A stretch of DNA of 64,000 bases, taken from contig NC_053494.1 in NCBI RefSeq assembly GCF_905171775.1, positions 50,998,511-51,062,510 of the forward strand, given 5' to 3'. The position numbers and the translations under genes are program-made. Positions 43,850 to 54,572 of the stretch are shown here, in pieces (position 1 is the stretch's first letter; each line of letters opens with the position of its first letter). The notes under the pieces were generated by a model. That model made no database searches and was not told where the DNA came from. It was given only the letters and a program-made list of their open reading frames with translations. This DNA comes from Rana temporaria (lineage: Eukaryota; Chordata; Amphibia; Anura; Ranidae).

Positions 43850-44089
43850 TGATTATTAAAAAAAATTATTGGATATGTTTTATAGGTAAAACTATTTTTT
43901 TTTTATTGTTTTGTTTTAAAATGTATATAATAAAAAATAAAAAACCCCAATAATGATCAAATACCACCTAAAAAAGCTCTGTTTGTGTTTAAAAAAAAAA
44001 TGTGCAACTGCCAGTTAAATTAGAGCAGCGTTGAATAGAAAAAAAAACGCCCGGTCATGAGGGGGTAAAACCCTCTGAAGGTCAATTGG
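43850..44089 (-). repeat. Terminal fragment of CCACTTGC TTAA element
   Basis: ATGATCAAATACCACC, AAAAAGCTCTGTTTGTG and GGTCAATTGG before TTAA (44090-44093) are the reversed left end of the family at 17189. Confidence 0.65.
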
Positions 44090-44142
44090 TTAAAATAAAA
44101 AGTATTGCTCGAAATTCTACCAGACGTTTATGGTCAACTTAA

Positions 44143-44660
44143 AGCGGGAGTTCACCCATTTAAAAAAAAAAAAAAAATCTCCCCTTAGCTTCCTGCTCGT
44201 TCGGTCTAGGGGAATCGGCTATTTATATTAAAATATGTGCAGTACTTACCCGTTTTCGAGCTGCATCTTCTTCCGTCGCTTCCGGGTATGGGTCTTCGGG
44301 AGCGGGCGTTCCTTCTTGATTGACATTCTTCCGAGAGGCTTCCGACGGTCGCATCCATCGCGTCACTCGTAGCCGAAAGAAGCCGAACGTCGGTGCGGCT
44401 CTATACTGCGCCTGCGCACCGACGTTCGGCTTCTTTCGGAAAATCGTGACGCGATGGATGCGACCGTCGGAAGCCTCTCGGAAACCTGTCAATCAAGAAG
44501 GAACGCCCATTCCCGAAGCCCATACCCGGAAGCGACGGAGAGGATGCGTCTCGTAAACGGGTAAGTACTGCACATATTTTAAAATAAATAGCCGATTCCC
44601 CTAGTAATAACGAGCAGGAATCTAAGGGGGAAAAGTGCCCTCTAAGGGTGAACCCCCGCT
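44143..44660. mobile_element. Palindromic TTAA element (B)
   Basis: TTAA at 44139-44142 and 44661-44664. The termini are AGCGGGAGTTCACCC and GGGTGAACCCCCGCT. The arms mirror over ~240 bp, for example CCGACGGTCGCATCCATCG / CGATGGATGCGACCGTCGG, with a core GCGCCTGCGCACC. GGTAAGTACTGC at 44560-44571 and its complement at 44240-44251 read outward. Confidence 0.92.
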
Positions 44661-44678
44661 TTAAGGAAAAACATGTTA

Positions 44679-45080
44679 TGCCCTGTACACACGATCGGTT
44701 CGTCTGATGAAAACGAACCGATGTTTTTTTTCATCAGATATCCGATGAAGCTGACTTTCATCAGTCTTGACTACACACCATCGGTTAAAAATCCGATCGT
44801 GTACAACGAGGTGACGTAAAAAAACAACGACGTGCTGAGAAAAATTAAGTTCAATGCTTCCGACTTGATTCTGAGCATGCATGGATTTTTGACAAATGGA
44901 TTTCCCCACAGACGATCGTTTTTTTCAACCTTTTTCTTAACCATATGAAAATTTTTAAATCGGTTCTATTTTTTTACCGATGGGGAAAAAAACTTATGGG
45001 ACCCACACACGATCGGTTTGTCGATGAAATCAGTCCATCGGTCCGTTTTCATCAGACGAACCGATCGTGTGTACAGGGCA
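44679..45080. mobile_element. GTACACAC-type MITE, perfect ends
   Basis: The first 37 bases (TGCCCTGTACACACGATC then GGTTCGTCTGATG and so on) are an exact reverse complement of the last 37. It lies only 14 bp downstream of the TTAA element at 44143. Flanks TTA and TAA. No coding capacity. Confidence 0.88.
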
Positions 45081-46216
45081 TAAGTGTGATTGTAAGAGAG
45101 CATGAAGAAAGCACCATACACGAAGATCATGTTGCCAGCAGGTGAGATGAAGGGAGCCAAAAGACAAGAGAGGCATGGCTAAACATGGCAACACAAGTAC
45201 TGCATCAAAACACAACTGATTCAAGTGTTTGTTTCCTTTAAAAACAACATTTTCAATCTTCTGTTACAGGTATTGTATCAGTACCTTTTTAGTTTCATTT
45301 GGGACCTAAGTTTAAAAAAGGAAATTTGATTTTACATTAGCGGCACATTCATAACAGCATAACAACTTTCAAATTACATATTGACACATTTGACAGGTTA
45401 AATTGGTAAAATCTCTAAATTTAGTACCTTCAGCAAGTTTTTGGCAAGGAAATGATTTGGACCGCTGCGATAAATTTAAGTGTGTAATCATTCTGACTGT
45501 TCCCATCTAGTTAGTCAAATGATTTACAAAAAAAAAAAAACGTATGAAGTAGTAAAGCAGTACATTAAATCACACAAGAACTGCTATTATGGTGAATGGA
45601 TTGCATCATAAAGCTTTTTATAAAAGGCTGAACATTTTCAAGCAGTACTGTGCATACTGAAATACAAGATGTAAAGTAAATTAAATACAGCCCAAAATAA
45701 TTTAAGGGTTCTGTCTTTACAAATGTATTTTTTTAGTTAGATGTGAAGTCTGGTGGGCTCTGTTACCTCCTGGCTTCATATATCTCTTGTAGGCAAAGGT
45801 GGTGAAATCTTCCCGACATAACTCTAGATCTGTTTTCAGCACACCTTGGAGTTTTTGGCAGTACTGCCTCCTTGGGGTGTTCCATCTCAAACCTTTTGTT
45901 GCATTCTGTCTGTAACTCCACACAGTAATGCGAGGCTTTCTCCCTGGTGTAGAGAGCGTCCTGACCCTCCTGTAGTCCAAGGGAGGGGGTGAGCACGACA
46001 CTCCACACCGGGGAGAAAGCCTCATATTACTGTGTGGAGTTACAGATAGAAGAACAGGAAGTGAGGATTTCTCAGAAGAACCAGGGTTTACTTCCTTTTT
46101 AATAGCCCTGCATAGTATGTGATGATGCAAAGGGACAACCCACAGACCAGACATTTGGGAAGAAGAGGACAGCGCTGAAGCCTTCCTGACCGGGGAGCAC
46201 AGGAAAGTAACACTAA
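45081..46216. other. No gene; one TTAA-family foldback relic
   Basis: At 45907-45951 and 46005-46050 TAACTCCACACAGTAAT, then GAGGCTTTCTCCC, pair with GGGAGAAAGCCTC, then ATTACTGTGTGGAGTTA. GAACAGGAAGTGAGGATTTC after it resembles the interior of the element at 53477. The 229-codon reverse frame across it is made of this palindrome and of the MITE at 46217, so it is not a gene. Confidence 0.5.
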
Positions 46217-46430
46217 TTCCTCGTAAACACGACCGGACTTTCTGAGAAAAAAAGTCAGACAGGCTTTTTTTCTCGGAAAGTCCGGCTGTGTGTAGCCTCC
46301 ATCTGACTTTTTTTGTCGTAAGTCCGATGAACCTTAGGTAGAGAACCTGTTCTCTTTCTTTCCGTCGGACTTCCGACAGACTCACGGCAGACTTTTGCAC
46401 GGTCAAAAGTCCGACTGTGTGTACGAGGCA
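46217..46430. mobile_element. Short GTACACAC-type MITE
   Basis: ATTCCTCGTAAACACGACC then GGACTTTC pairs with AAAGTCC then GACTGTGTGTACGAGGCAT. Flanked by TAAT/ATTA. Two further inverted motifs, AAAAAAAGTCAGAC and CGGAAAGTCCGG, lie in the middle. Confidence 0.75.
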
Positions 46431-46678
46431 TTACACTACTTTTCTGTACCCTCTAGACATAACAAACATTTAAGGGAAGGACACTGCAAGGGTAGATTTT
46501 GTCTAATTCACCGAAGTGGGATTTAATCATAGAAAGAAGCAGGAATACAATGACCATTTTAGGAAATACTTCAGTATGTTTTTTACGCCCCTGTAGCTTT
46601 GCTGCAACTTCTCCAAACCTTAGCCATTTCCCATCTTAGTCATTCCCGTTTCATGTTTTTTTTTACTCCTCCTTTTAA

Positions 46679-47116
46679 AGCGGGAGTTCACCCGAAAAAA
46701 AAATTTTAACATTAGATTGAGGCTAATTTTACTAAGCAGAATCGGGTGTTTTTTTTTAAATCAATGCAGTACTTACCGTTTTAGAGATCGATGTTCTCCA
46801 TGGCTTCCGGGTATGATCTTCGGGACTGGGTGTTCCTATTTGATTGACAGCCTTCCGACAGTCGCATACAGTGCGTCACGAGTTGCCGAACGTTCGGCTA
46901 CTTTCGGGAACTCGTGACGCGCTGTATGCGACCGTTTGAAGGCTGTCAATCAAATAGGAACGCCCAGTCCCGCAGCCCATACCCGGAAGACGCGGAGAAC
47001 ATCGATCTCTAAAACGGTAAGTACTGCATTGATTTAAAAAAAAAACACCAGATTCTGCTTAGTAAAATTAGCCTAAATCTAATGTTAAAAATGTATTTTT
47101 TGGGTGAACCTCCACT
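46679..47116. mobile_element. Palindromic TTAA element (C)
   Basis: TTAA at 46675-46678 and 47117-47120. The termini AGCGGGAGTTCACCC and, reversed, AGTGGAGGTTCACCC match element B. The arms share TGATTGACAGCCTTCCGAC / AAGGCTGTCAATCA and CACGAGTTGCCGAACG / CGGGAACTCGTG. ACGGTAAGTACTGC at 47014-47027 and its complement near 46766-46779 read outward. Confidence 0.92.
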
Positions 47117-47400
47117 TTAACTTATCAGTTCTCATTTTCACCAGTCACTTCTGCACCTCAGTTATTCACAACCCCTAGTCATTTTTCTAAATCACCCTAC
47201 AAACCTTGAATGTTCATCTTCCTCAGTCATCCTACAATCTTTGGTCACTGTTTAGTTGACATTCACATCTCTCAATCAGTTCTCAGTCACTCCATACTAC
47301 TAGCCCTCATACCTATATCTCACTCCTCTTTTGACTGCTAATCACCATCTGTAGCCTAAATACCTAAATGCCCATAGCCTGGGCATAGTTTGCTTTAAGG

Positions 47401-48012
47401 CAGGGGTGCCCAACCTTTTGAAGAGTAAGGGCCCCTTAAGCGACTTGGTAACCGGTCGTGGGCCACAATGAGCAGAGCAATGTGGACAATGTCTGCTCTG
47501 CATATGCAGAGCGGACATGTACACAGCCCACTATACTTTTTTTTTAGCGGATCAGATTGGAGGTAGGACACAAGTCGGTTTACGTCTGCCACTCCTTGGA
47601 GGTGCATGGAGGGTCAAATTGGGTCAGACTGACCGTGTGAAAGGGGCCCAAGGCTGCTTTCATACTGATGTGCTACGGTTTTTCCCGCACTGCGGGTGCA
47701 ATGCAGTGTACCTTTGGCGCTCCTGCACTTTGCAATAGACTTCTATTATATTCTGCAGGTTTGGTACACTTTCAGAAAGCTCACCAAACTCACAGGTAAG
47801 AACAGAAGTCGCATCTGCAGATCAGTTTGAAAGCAGCCTAGTAACCAGTGCAGAACAGATATGCCCATATATACACTGATTTTGGCAATAAAAATGACCT
47901 TTAGAACAGGACTGATTGACCTTTATAACAGTATTGTATTCTGATCCATCCCAGAACAGGAGGTCGTGGGCCACATCAGGGTGCTCCGCGGGCCACTGGT
48001 TGGGTACCCTTG
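47401..48012. mobile_element. hAT element, CAGGGGTGCCCAACC ends
   Basis: CAGGGGTGCCCAACC on the left and GGTTGGGTACCCTTG on the right form 15-bp inverted termini with two mismatches. They are flanked by CTTTAAGG (47393-47400) and CTTTAAGT (48013-48020), an 8-bp duplication with one change. Subterminal GGTCGTGGGCCACA recurs as GGTCGTGGGCCACATC at the right. The CAGGGGTxCCCAACC terminus is well known for Charlie-type hAT elements. No transposase. Confidence 0.88.
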
Positions 48013-48520
48013 CTTTAAGTAATGATATACTTTGAGGCAATCTATTTGAAATAACTCTTTTGATAATAAAATGGTTTACAAAATCAAGGCCCTGGCTTTC
48101 TGGCTGTCAAACTTAAAATATTGACAATTAACAGAGGCCAAGTTAAGCCAAGTTAGCTGTCATATAGCCCATTCTCTAGGAATGCTACCTATTTTACTCC
48201 TCCAGAAATACAGGAAGATTTATATGATTTAAGGGGATTTCAAAAAAATGATATATACGCAAGAAACAAAATGTTCCTCTATTTCCCCTTTCACTTCATT
48301 GACAAAAATGATTTAAAGCAAGTTCTCAACTACATCACTCAAAATGCAGGAGCAGTGTATATTTTGGCTCTTGTAACGGAATCGCAGGCGAGATAACTAG
48401 TTGGTTTATTTTCCCATATTAATAATTAACATGTCTATGTTTTTTTTTTTTTTTTTACCTAGAATGGTAAAACAAACTATACTTAGAAGCTTCTAAATAA
48501 ATAAGGAGGTTTGTATTTAT
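48013..48520. other. No gene seen
   Basis: AT-rich; T-run at about 48440. Confidence 0.4.
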
Positions 48521-49045
48521 AATTTATTGGCACTCAAGCCCCAGTTTGAATAGAACCCCCAAAAGCCATTTGTACCTTTTGAAATCACCATAACAGTATC
48601 ATTTATTTCCATTAAATAAAACACTCCAAATAATGTAGTGAATACATTCCCAGTATTAATTTATTTGTGCTTCAGCCCCAATTTGAATAGGACCACCAAT
48701 AGCCATTTTAAAATCTAGAAATCAACATTACAGTATCATTTATTTCCAGGAAAACACTCTAAATGTTGTAGTGAGTACTTTCTCATTATTAATTTATTGG
48801 TACACAGGCCAAGGTTTAAATAGGACACAACAACTATTTTTAAGTATGGAAATCAACATCACAGTATAATTTTTTTCCCAGAACACCCCAAGTATTGTGT
48901 TGAATATGTGCTTAAACACTTCTGTATGCCCGTGTCAACAAGACTTAAAACAGTCCACTTTTAATTTAATAATATGTATGGTCTGAAATATGTATAACTA
49001 AGCCAGATATAGACAGGGCCCACAACAGCCTAAAAATCAACAAGT
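48521..49045. repeat. ~133-bp tandem repeat, 3 to 4 copies
   Basis: AATTTATTGG/AATTTATTTG begins copies at 48521, 48659 and 48791, each followed by CAGTTTGAATAG-like, ATCACAGTATCATTTATTTCC-like and AACACTCCAAATAATGTAG-like blocks in the same order. A weaker fourth copy follows to about 49045. Divergence is high, so it is an old array. Confidence 0.8.
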
Positions 49046-49950
49046 GAGTGAATATCTTTAAAAAAAAAAAAAAGACCCAAAAATATAGATACAAGTTATA
49101 TGTGTGTCATCTTTTAAACACTTTTACTAGACATTGACCCCCCCCCCTTTTTTTTTCTAATCTTTACATGAAAAAAGTTAAAACGTGCTAGAAAAAAGTT
49201 ACAATCCTTCATTCCCTGGTCTCCAAAATCTGCTATAGGAGAGTGCAAAACACACATTCTGTCCCAATATAAATAATAGTTTCTTCAGTGACATCCAGCA
49301 TGTAAAACTGTCCTGCTGCTGGCCAGTTTTACATTGCTGTATCCTCTGCCTTATCTTAACACTTATAGTAAAGCCCTTGTCTGTGCTATTTGTCCCTAAT
49401 ATATTTTGGACTATTATTCCTGATTAAAACTGTCCTAATGTTACCCTGATGTATCCTTTGCAGTATCTTATTATTTTTTATTACATTTTTTTCTTGTTTT
49501 ACGAATCTTGTTTTTAACACACTGTGACCAGAGCAATATCATGTTACCATGTTTTTTTGTGTGATTAGCTGTGATTAGTCATGGCTAATCACATGGTACA
49601 GACAGGCTGTGATTGGCCCCATCTGTACCATGTGATCACATTGACCAATCACAGATAGCAACACAATTGTACACAATGGATGGTGTGAAAGGACGTCATT
49701 CATTGTTTACAACCATCATGTGACCTGCTGTGATTGGTCACAGAAGTCACATGGTACCGCCAGCAAGCAGGAACACTGATCAGTAATCGGCTGTGTCCGG
49801 TGGACACAAATGGTAACAGATTGCAGCGCTGCCCCCGCGAACAGTGCTTTATGAGAGGATGCCATATGATGTCCACTCAGAACGGTAAAGCCACTGTGCA
49901 GCTTAGATGGTCATTCAGTACAACGTCTTAGACACTCCTGCGGATCCCCT
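49046..49950. other. No gene; one short hairpin
   Basis: Around 49587-49640 TCACATGGTACAGA pairs with TCTGTACCATGTGA, with GATTGGCC in the loop. The rest is AT-rich with C- and T-runs at 49139-49156. Confidence 0.45.
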
Positions 49951-50212
49951 GTTTCCCGTGCCTGTGAACATACACAGCGTCTCCCTGCAGGGATGTAGTC
50001 CCAAGGGTGGGGGCGAGCATGACTAACCCCCAGCCAGAAAGGGTCTGATGATCATGGGGGCAAGCTGACAGGGGAGGAACAGGAAGTGAGAAATTCAGAC
50101 AAAGAAGAAATACATTTAGAAGGAAAAATCAAAGGAAAGGGTAAGTGAATCAACAATGCACTAGCTTAAAGGAACCTAATTAGAAAATAAAAAACAAACC
50201 TTTACAACCCCT
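49951..50212. mobile_element. Right half of AGGGGTTGTAAAGG TTAA element
   Basis: AACAGGAAGTGAGAAATTC, AGGGTAAGTGAATC, CAACAATGCACTAGCTTAA and CCTTTACAACCCCT before TTAA (50213-50216) match the right side of the complete element at 53477-54568. The left half is lost. Confidence 0.75.
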
Positions 50213-50216
50213 TTAA

Positions 50217-50789
50217 GCTAAAAAGAGTCAGATTATCTTTTTTGTGTTGTATGCAAGTAAAAAATAAAAAATCTATTTCATCCCCGCATCCAATTCGCAT
50301 TTCAGGAGATTGTGACCGGCTCTCAATGGAGTCGGTTCACAAATCTTCCCGAGCGGCTCCAGAGCAGAGCAAGGAGTCCTGTGTGTCTTCTGGTCAATTT
50401 CATGTCCGAATTCAGCCCAAAATTCGGACCAAAATTGGACTTAAAAAGGTGAACAGGGATGCACCGGACACCTGCTGTGAGCTGTTCCATACTAACCATC
50501 TCCCATTACTTTTTTTTTTTTTTTTTGCAATGGTACATGTTCCACAAGGCAGTGCCCAGCTTCCCGTGATTTTTTTGACAATAGATTGCATATTAGTCCT
50601 AAAAATTGTCAGGATTTAACAGGAGTCACCCTCTATAGACTTTAGTAGTGTATATTTGAACACAATTAGACAATCTGAATTAGTAATGTTTTAATACAAT
50701 CTATATTGTGCTGTTTTATTGACCTTGCTATTTTATATACTAATGTATATAAAGTTATGTAAGTTTGTTAATAGTCAAAGAAAATTGAA
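50217..50789. other. No gene seen
   Basis: AT-rich sequence with an 18-base T-run at about 50509. Nothing recognised. Confidence 0.4.
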
Positions 50790-53343
50790 TTAAGCTCTCT
50801 TTTAGCTAAAAGAACCCGATTATGAAGAGATACATGTTGCCATCTGGTGTTACAAAACAATTTAGCAGCCTTGTTTATTAAAAAAAATATTTACATAATG
50901 AAACATGGATTTACCAAAGATTCAACAATTTCACAATATTAACCCACTCTATGAAGAAATAGATGCAATTTCTTTTTTAATGAGTTATGGGTGACAAAGG
51001 GAGGCTGCCATTGCTGAGATTAATCTGAAAATGCCTGGCTGTCAAGTTTTAGGAAACCAATCTCAATGAGTCACTTAGCTAGATTCACGTAGGGTTACGC
51101 CGGCGTATCAGTAGATACGCCGTCGTAACTCTGAATCTACGCCGTCGTAAATTTAAGCGTATTCTGGAAACCAGATACGCTTAAATTAGGCTAAGATACG
51201 AGCGGCGTAAGTCTCCTTCGCCGTCGTATCTTAGGGTGCATATTTACGCTGGCCGCTAGGTGGCGCTTCCGTTGAGTTTGGTGTAGAATATGCAAATGAC
51301 TAGATACGCCGTTTCACGAACGTACATGCGCCCGTCGCAGTAAAGATACGCCGTTTCCGTAAGAGGTACGCCGGCGTAAAGATAAAGCTGCCCCCTAGGT
51401 GGCCTAGCCAATGTTAAGTATGGCTGTCGTTCCCGCGTCGAAATGTGAAAACTTTACGTTGTTTGCGTAAGTCATTCCGTGAATGGGGCTGGACGTAATT
51501 TATGTTCACGTCGAAACCAATACGACCTTGCGGCGTACTTTGGAGCAATGCACACTGGGATATGTACACGGACGGCGCATGCGCCGTTCGTAAAAAAACG
51601 TCAATCACGTCGGGTCACCAATCATTTACATAAAACACACCCCCTCATCCTCATTTGAATTAGGCGCGCTTACACAGGCCCCATTTACGCTACCCTGCCG
51701 TAACTTAGGAGGCAAGTGCTTTGTGAATACAGCACTTGCCTCTCTGACTTAAGGCGGCATAGCGTAAATACGATATGCTACGCCGCCTGAAAGATGCGCC
51801 CATCTACCTGAATCCAGCTATCTGACTTGGAATGAGTACGCAAATAAGGATTTCTGACTTTTAATCTGAATGCCTGTTTGAGGCGCAATGGGCTGAATTC
51901 ACTAAGACTAAAATACCGCACAAAAAATAGCAGTAAAATGACACATGCTGTATTTTTTTTAAAACCTTATTAATTCATTAAATATCTCTGCCAAAATGTT
52001 ACATGAGCTATTCCTTTAAATTGGGTGGTAGCTTACTCTTAACATTTGCAATATTCCAGGAAAGCAATGGAATTCATCTCCGGGTCCCCCCGCTACAGTA
52101 AACAAAGAGCAGGGGGTCACCTAGGTGACATCAATAATCACCCCTTTTTGTTTAGTTTAGCAGCGGGGACTCAGAGATGCACCTCCGGATTCCATCACTT
52201 CCTTTGCGCTGTCATATGCGGGTCACCCCATCGCTGTAGTAAACAAAGGCGCAGGGTCCCCCGGGTGTCCCTTATTGGCCAAGTATGAAAATGTCCATAT
52301 TTAGTCAATGATATCATTGAGGAAATATGGACATGCCTATATTTGGCCAATGACATCACCTTTGTGACCCCCTTCTGTGTGTACTATAACAATGGGGGAC
52401 CCAGAGATGACATTCAGCACAAGGGAAGCAACAGGATTGTTCGTGTCTCAGCAAGCGCTGCTTTTTTTCTAAGGGTAATTTGGCGGCTTTCATTCATTGT
52501 GAATGACGTCGACCTACATCACTGAACACCACAACTGGTGATGGATGTACATTTTTTAAAATGTATTATTGCTAGGGAACATTTTTCCAAGATAGTATAA
52601 TCATCTTCCTGGCATAGAATAAAAACAACCTAAGGAGAGTGCGTATAGCTTTAGTAGTGGCAAGTAAATCTACCAGGCTCAATAAACAGACTTCTATAGA
52701 AAGGGGAACACCCCGCACCTTTGTTTACTATAGATGGGGGATCCAGAAATGACAGCGCGAAGAAAGTGATGGAATCTGGTGCATCTCTGAGTCCCTGCTG
52801 CTAAACTAAACAAAAAGGGGAGGTCATTGATGTCACCCCTCCTCTTTGTTTATTGTAGCTGGGGGGACTCAGAGATGAATGCCATTGCTTTCCTGGAATA
52901 TTGCATATTTTAGGAGTAAACTACCACCCCATTTAAAGGAATAGCTCATGTAACATTTTGGCATAGATTTTTAATTAATTAATAAAAAATAAAAAAAATA
53001 CAGCATGTGTTATTTTACTGCTATTTTTTTGTGCGGTATTTTAGTCTTAGTGAATTCAGCCATTCAGATTAGAAGTCAGAAATCCTTATTTGTATACTCA
53101 TTCCAGGATAGTGACTCATTGAGGTTGGTTTCCTAAAACTTGACAGCAAGGCAATTAGCATTTTCAGATTAATATCAGCAATGGCAGCCTCCTTTTGTCA
53201 CCCATAACTCATTTCTTTTCAAGCAAATTAAAAAATAAATTGCATCTATTTCTTCATAATGTGGGTTAATGTTGTGAATTTGAGTCTTTGGTGAATCCAT
53301 GTTTGATTATGTAAATAGTTTCTTTGAGCTAAAAGAGAGCTTC
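50790..53343. mobile_element. Giant foldback, ~0.65-0.75 kb arms
   Basis: The left arm (about 50790-51075 plus 51821-52264) is mirrored by the right arm (about 52713-53343). Examples: GAGTTATGGGTGACAAAG / TTTTGTCACCCATAACTC, TCAAGTTTTAGGAAACC / GGTTTCCTAAAACTTGA, ATGTTACATGAGCTATTCC / GGAATAGCTCATGTAACAT, GATTCCATCACTT / AAGTGATGGAATC. The loop (about 52265-52712) holds a further hairpin, GTCCATATTT / AAATATGGAC. The left arm is split by a 745-bp GGGCC-family element. No transposase or target duplication seen. Confidence 0.85.
51076..51820. mobile_element. GGGCC-family CpG-rich element, copy 2
   Basis: The ends TAGCTAGATTCACGTAG and, reversed, TAGCTGGATTCAGGTAG belong to the family at 12695. 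Strong internal hairpins include GCGTATCAGTAGATACGC and TTTAAGCGTATTCTGG / CCAGATACGCTTAAA. The core GTATGGCTGTCGTTCCCGCG is shared with copies 1 and 3. It splits the left arm of the giant foldback; the right arm shows the uninterrupted sequence. Confidence 0.82.
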
Positions 53344-53476
53344 AGTTTATAGGATACAACTTCATAGGATACAACAGAACTACATTTTATGAATGGGCTG
53401 TAAAAATATAGGCAAAAGTTGTGGTATATAGAAAATGTCAATATCTGATTTCTCTTGGAAACAGAACCCTTAATAA

Positions 53477-54568
53477 AGGGGTTGTAAAGGTTTGTCTTTT
53501 ATTTTCTAAATAGGTTCCTTTGAGCTAGTGCATTGTTGGTTCACTTACCTTTTCCTTCAATCTCCCTTCTAATAGGAAGATTCAGAGAGAAGTGCCTAAA
53601 CTTGCGGCGGCGTAGCTTAGCCTGTTTAGGCTACGCCGCCGTAAGTTAGCTAGGCAAGTACATGATTCTCAATGTACTTGCCTGCTAATATACGGCGGCG
53701 TAGCCTAAAGCCGGCGGGCGTAAGGGCGCCGAATTCAAATGTCTTGGAGGGGGGCGTGTTTGATGGTAATGAGGCTTGAACTCACGTTTTTTAAGTTTTT
53801 TTTTAACTGCGCATGCGCCAGGCGCCTACATCTCCCAGTGTGCATTGCGGCTACGTACGCCGCACGGGCCTATTGATTTCGACGTGGACGTAAACGACCT
53901 AAATCCTGATTCGCGGACGACTTACACAAACGACGTAAAAAATTTGAATCTCGCGGCGGGAACGGCGGCTATACTTTAACATTGTTATTCCACCTAATAG
54001 ATGGAATAACTTTAGGCCTGCTAATGCCTTACGGAAACAGCGTAAATCGACTGTGGCGGCCGGGCATACGTTCGTGAATCAGCGTATCAACTCATTTACA
54101 TCTTCTACGCTGACCGCAATGGAAGTGCCATCTAGCGGCCATCCAAAATATTGCAATCTAAGATAGGACAGTGCAAGCCGTCCTATCTTAGATATGTTTA
54201 AGCGTATCTCTGTGTGAGCATACGCTTAAACATAAGTCGGCGTAGATTCTGAGTTAGGTCGACTTATCTACTGATAAGTCGGCCTAACTCTACCTGAATC
54301 TACCTATAAATGTTTTTTTCCTTTGTTTGAATGTCTCACTTCCTGTTTTTCCTCAGTAAGCTTGCCCCCATCATCCGAGAGGTGGAAAGTCATTTAGAAC
54401 AGCTTACTGAACAGCTTACTGAGGAGGAATAGGAAGTGAGAAATTCAGACAAAGAAAACAAAGAAAAAAAAATTAGAATGGAAATTGAAGGAAAAGGTAA
54501 GTGAACCAACAATGTACTAGCTTAAGGTAACCTATTTAGAAAATAAAAAACTAACCTTTACAACCCCT
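53477..54568. mobile_element. TTAA element (D), AGGGGTTGTAAAGG ends
   Basis: The termini AGGGGTTGTAAAGG and CCTTTACAACCCCT are followed on the right by TTAA (54569-54572); the left flank is ATAA. Subterminally, TTGTTGGTTCACTTACC is mirrored by GGTAAGTGAACCAACAA, again a splice-donor-like motif facing outward on both arms. CTCACTTCCTGTTTTTCCTC pairs with GAGGAATAGGAAGTGAG. A GGGCC-family element is nested at 53573-54306. Confidence 0.88.
53573..54306. mobile_element. GGGCC-family CpG-rich element, copy 3
   Basis: The ends are TAGGAAGATTCAG and, reversed, TAGGTAGATTCAGGTAG. It is rich in strict hairpins: GGCGGCGTAGCTTAGCC / GGCTACGCCGCC, TCTAAGATAGGAC / GTCCTATCTTAGA and TGTTTAAGCGTAT / ATACGCTTAAACA. 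It carries the family core reversed (CGCGGCGGGAACGGCGGCTA). Nested in the TTAA element at 53477. Confidence 0.82.
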
Positions 54569-54572
54569 TTAA

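Noticed and set aside
45717..46406. 229-codon reverse-strand frame as a gene
   Set aside because: It runs through a foldback relic (45907-46050) and a MITE (46217-46430), and no domain is recognisable.
13024..53979. Small frames at similar places in three GGGCC-family copies (13024-13212, 51414-51608, 53776-53979) as a conserved microprotein
   Set aside because: Parts look alike (for example TAHAPxxYISQCAL in two copies, AGTxAIL in two), but the frame is not kept throughout between copies, so the likeness reflects DNA homology.
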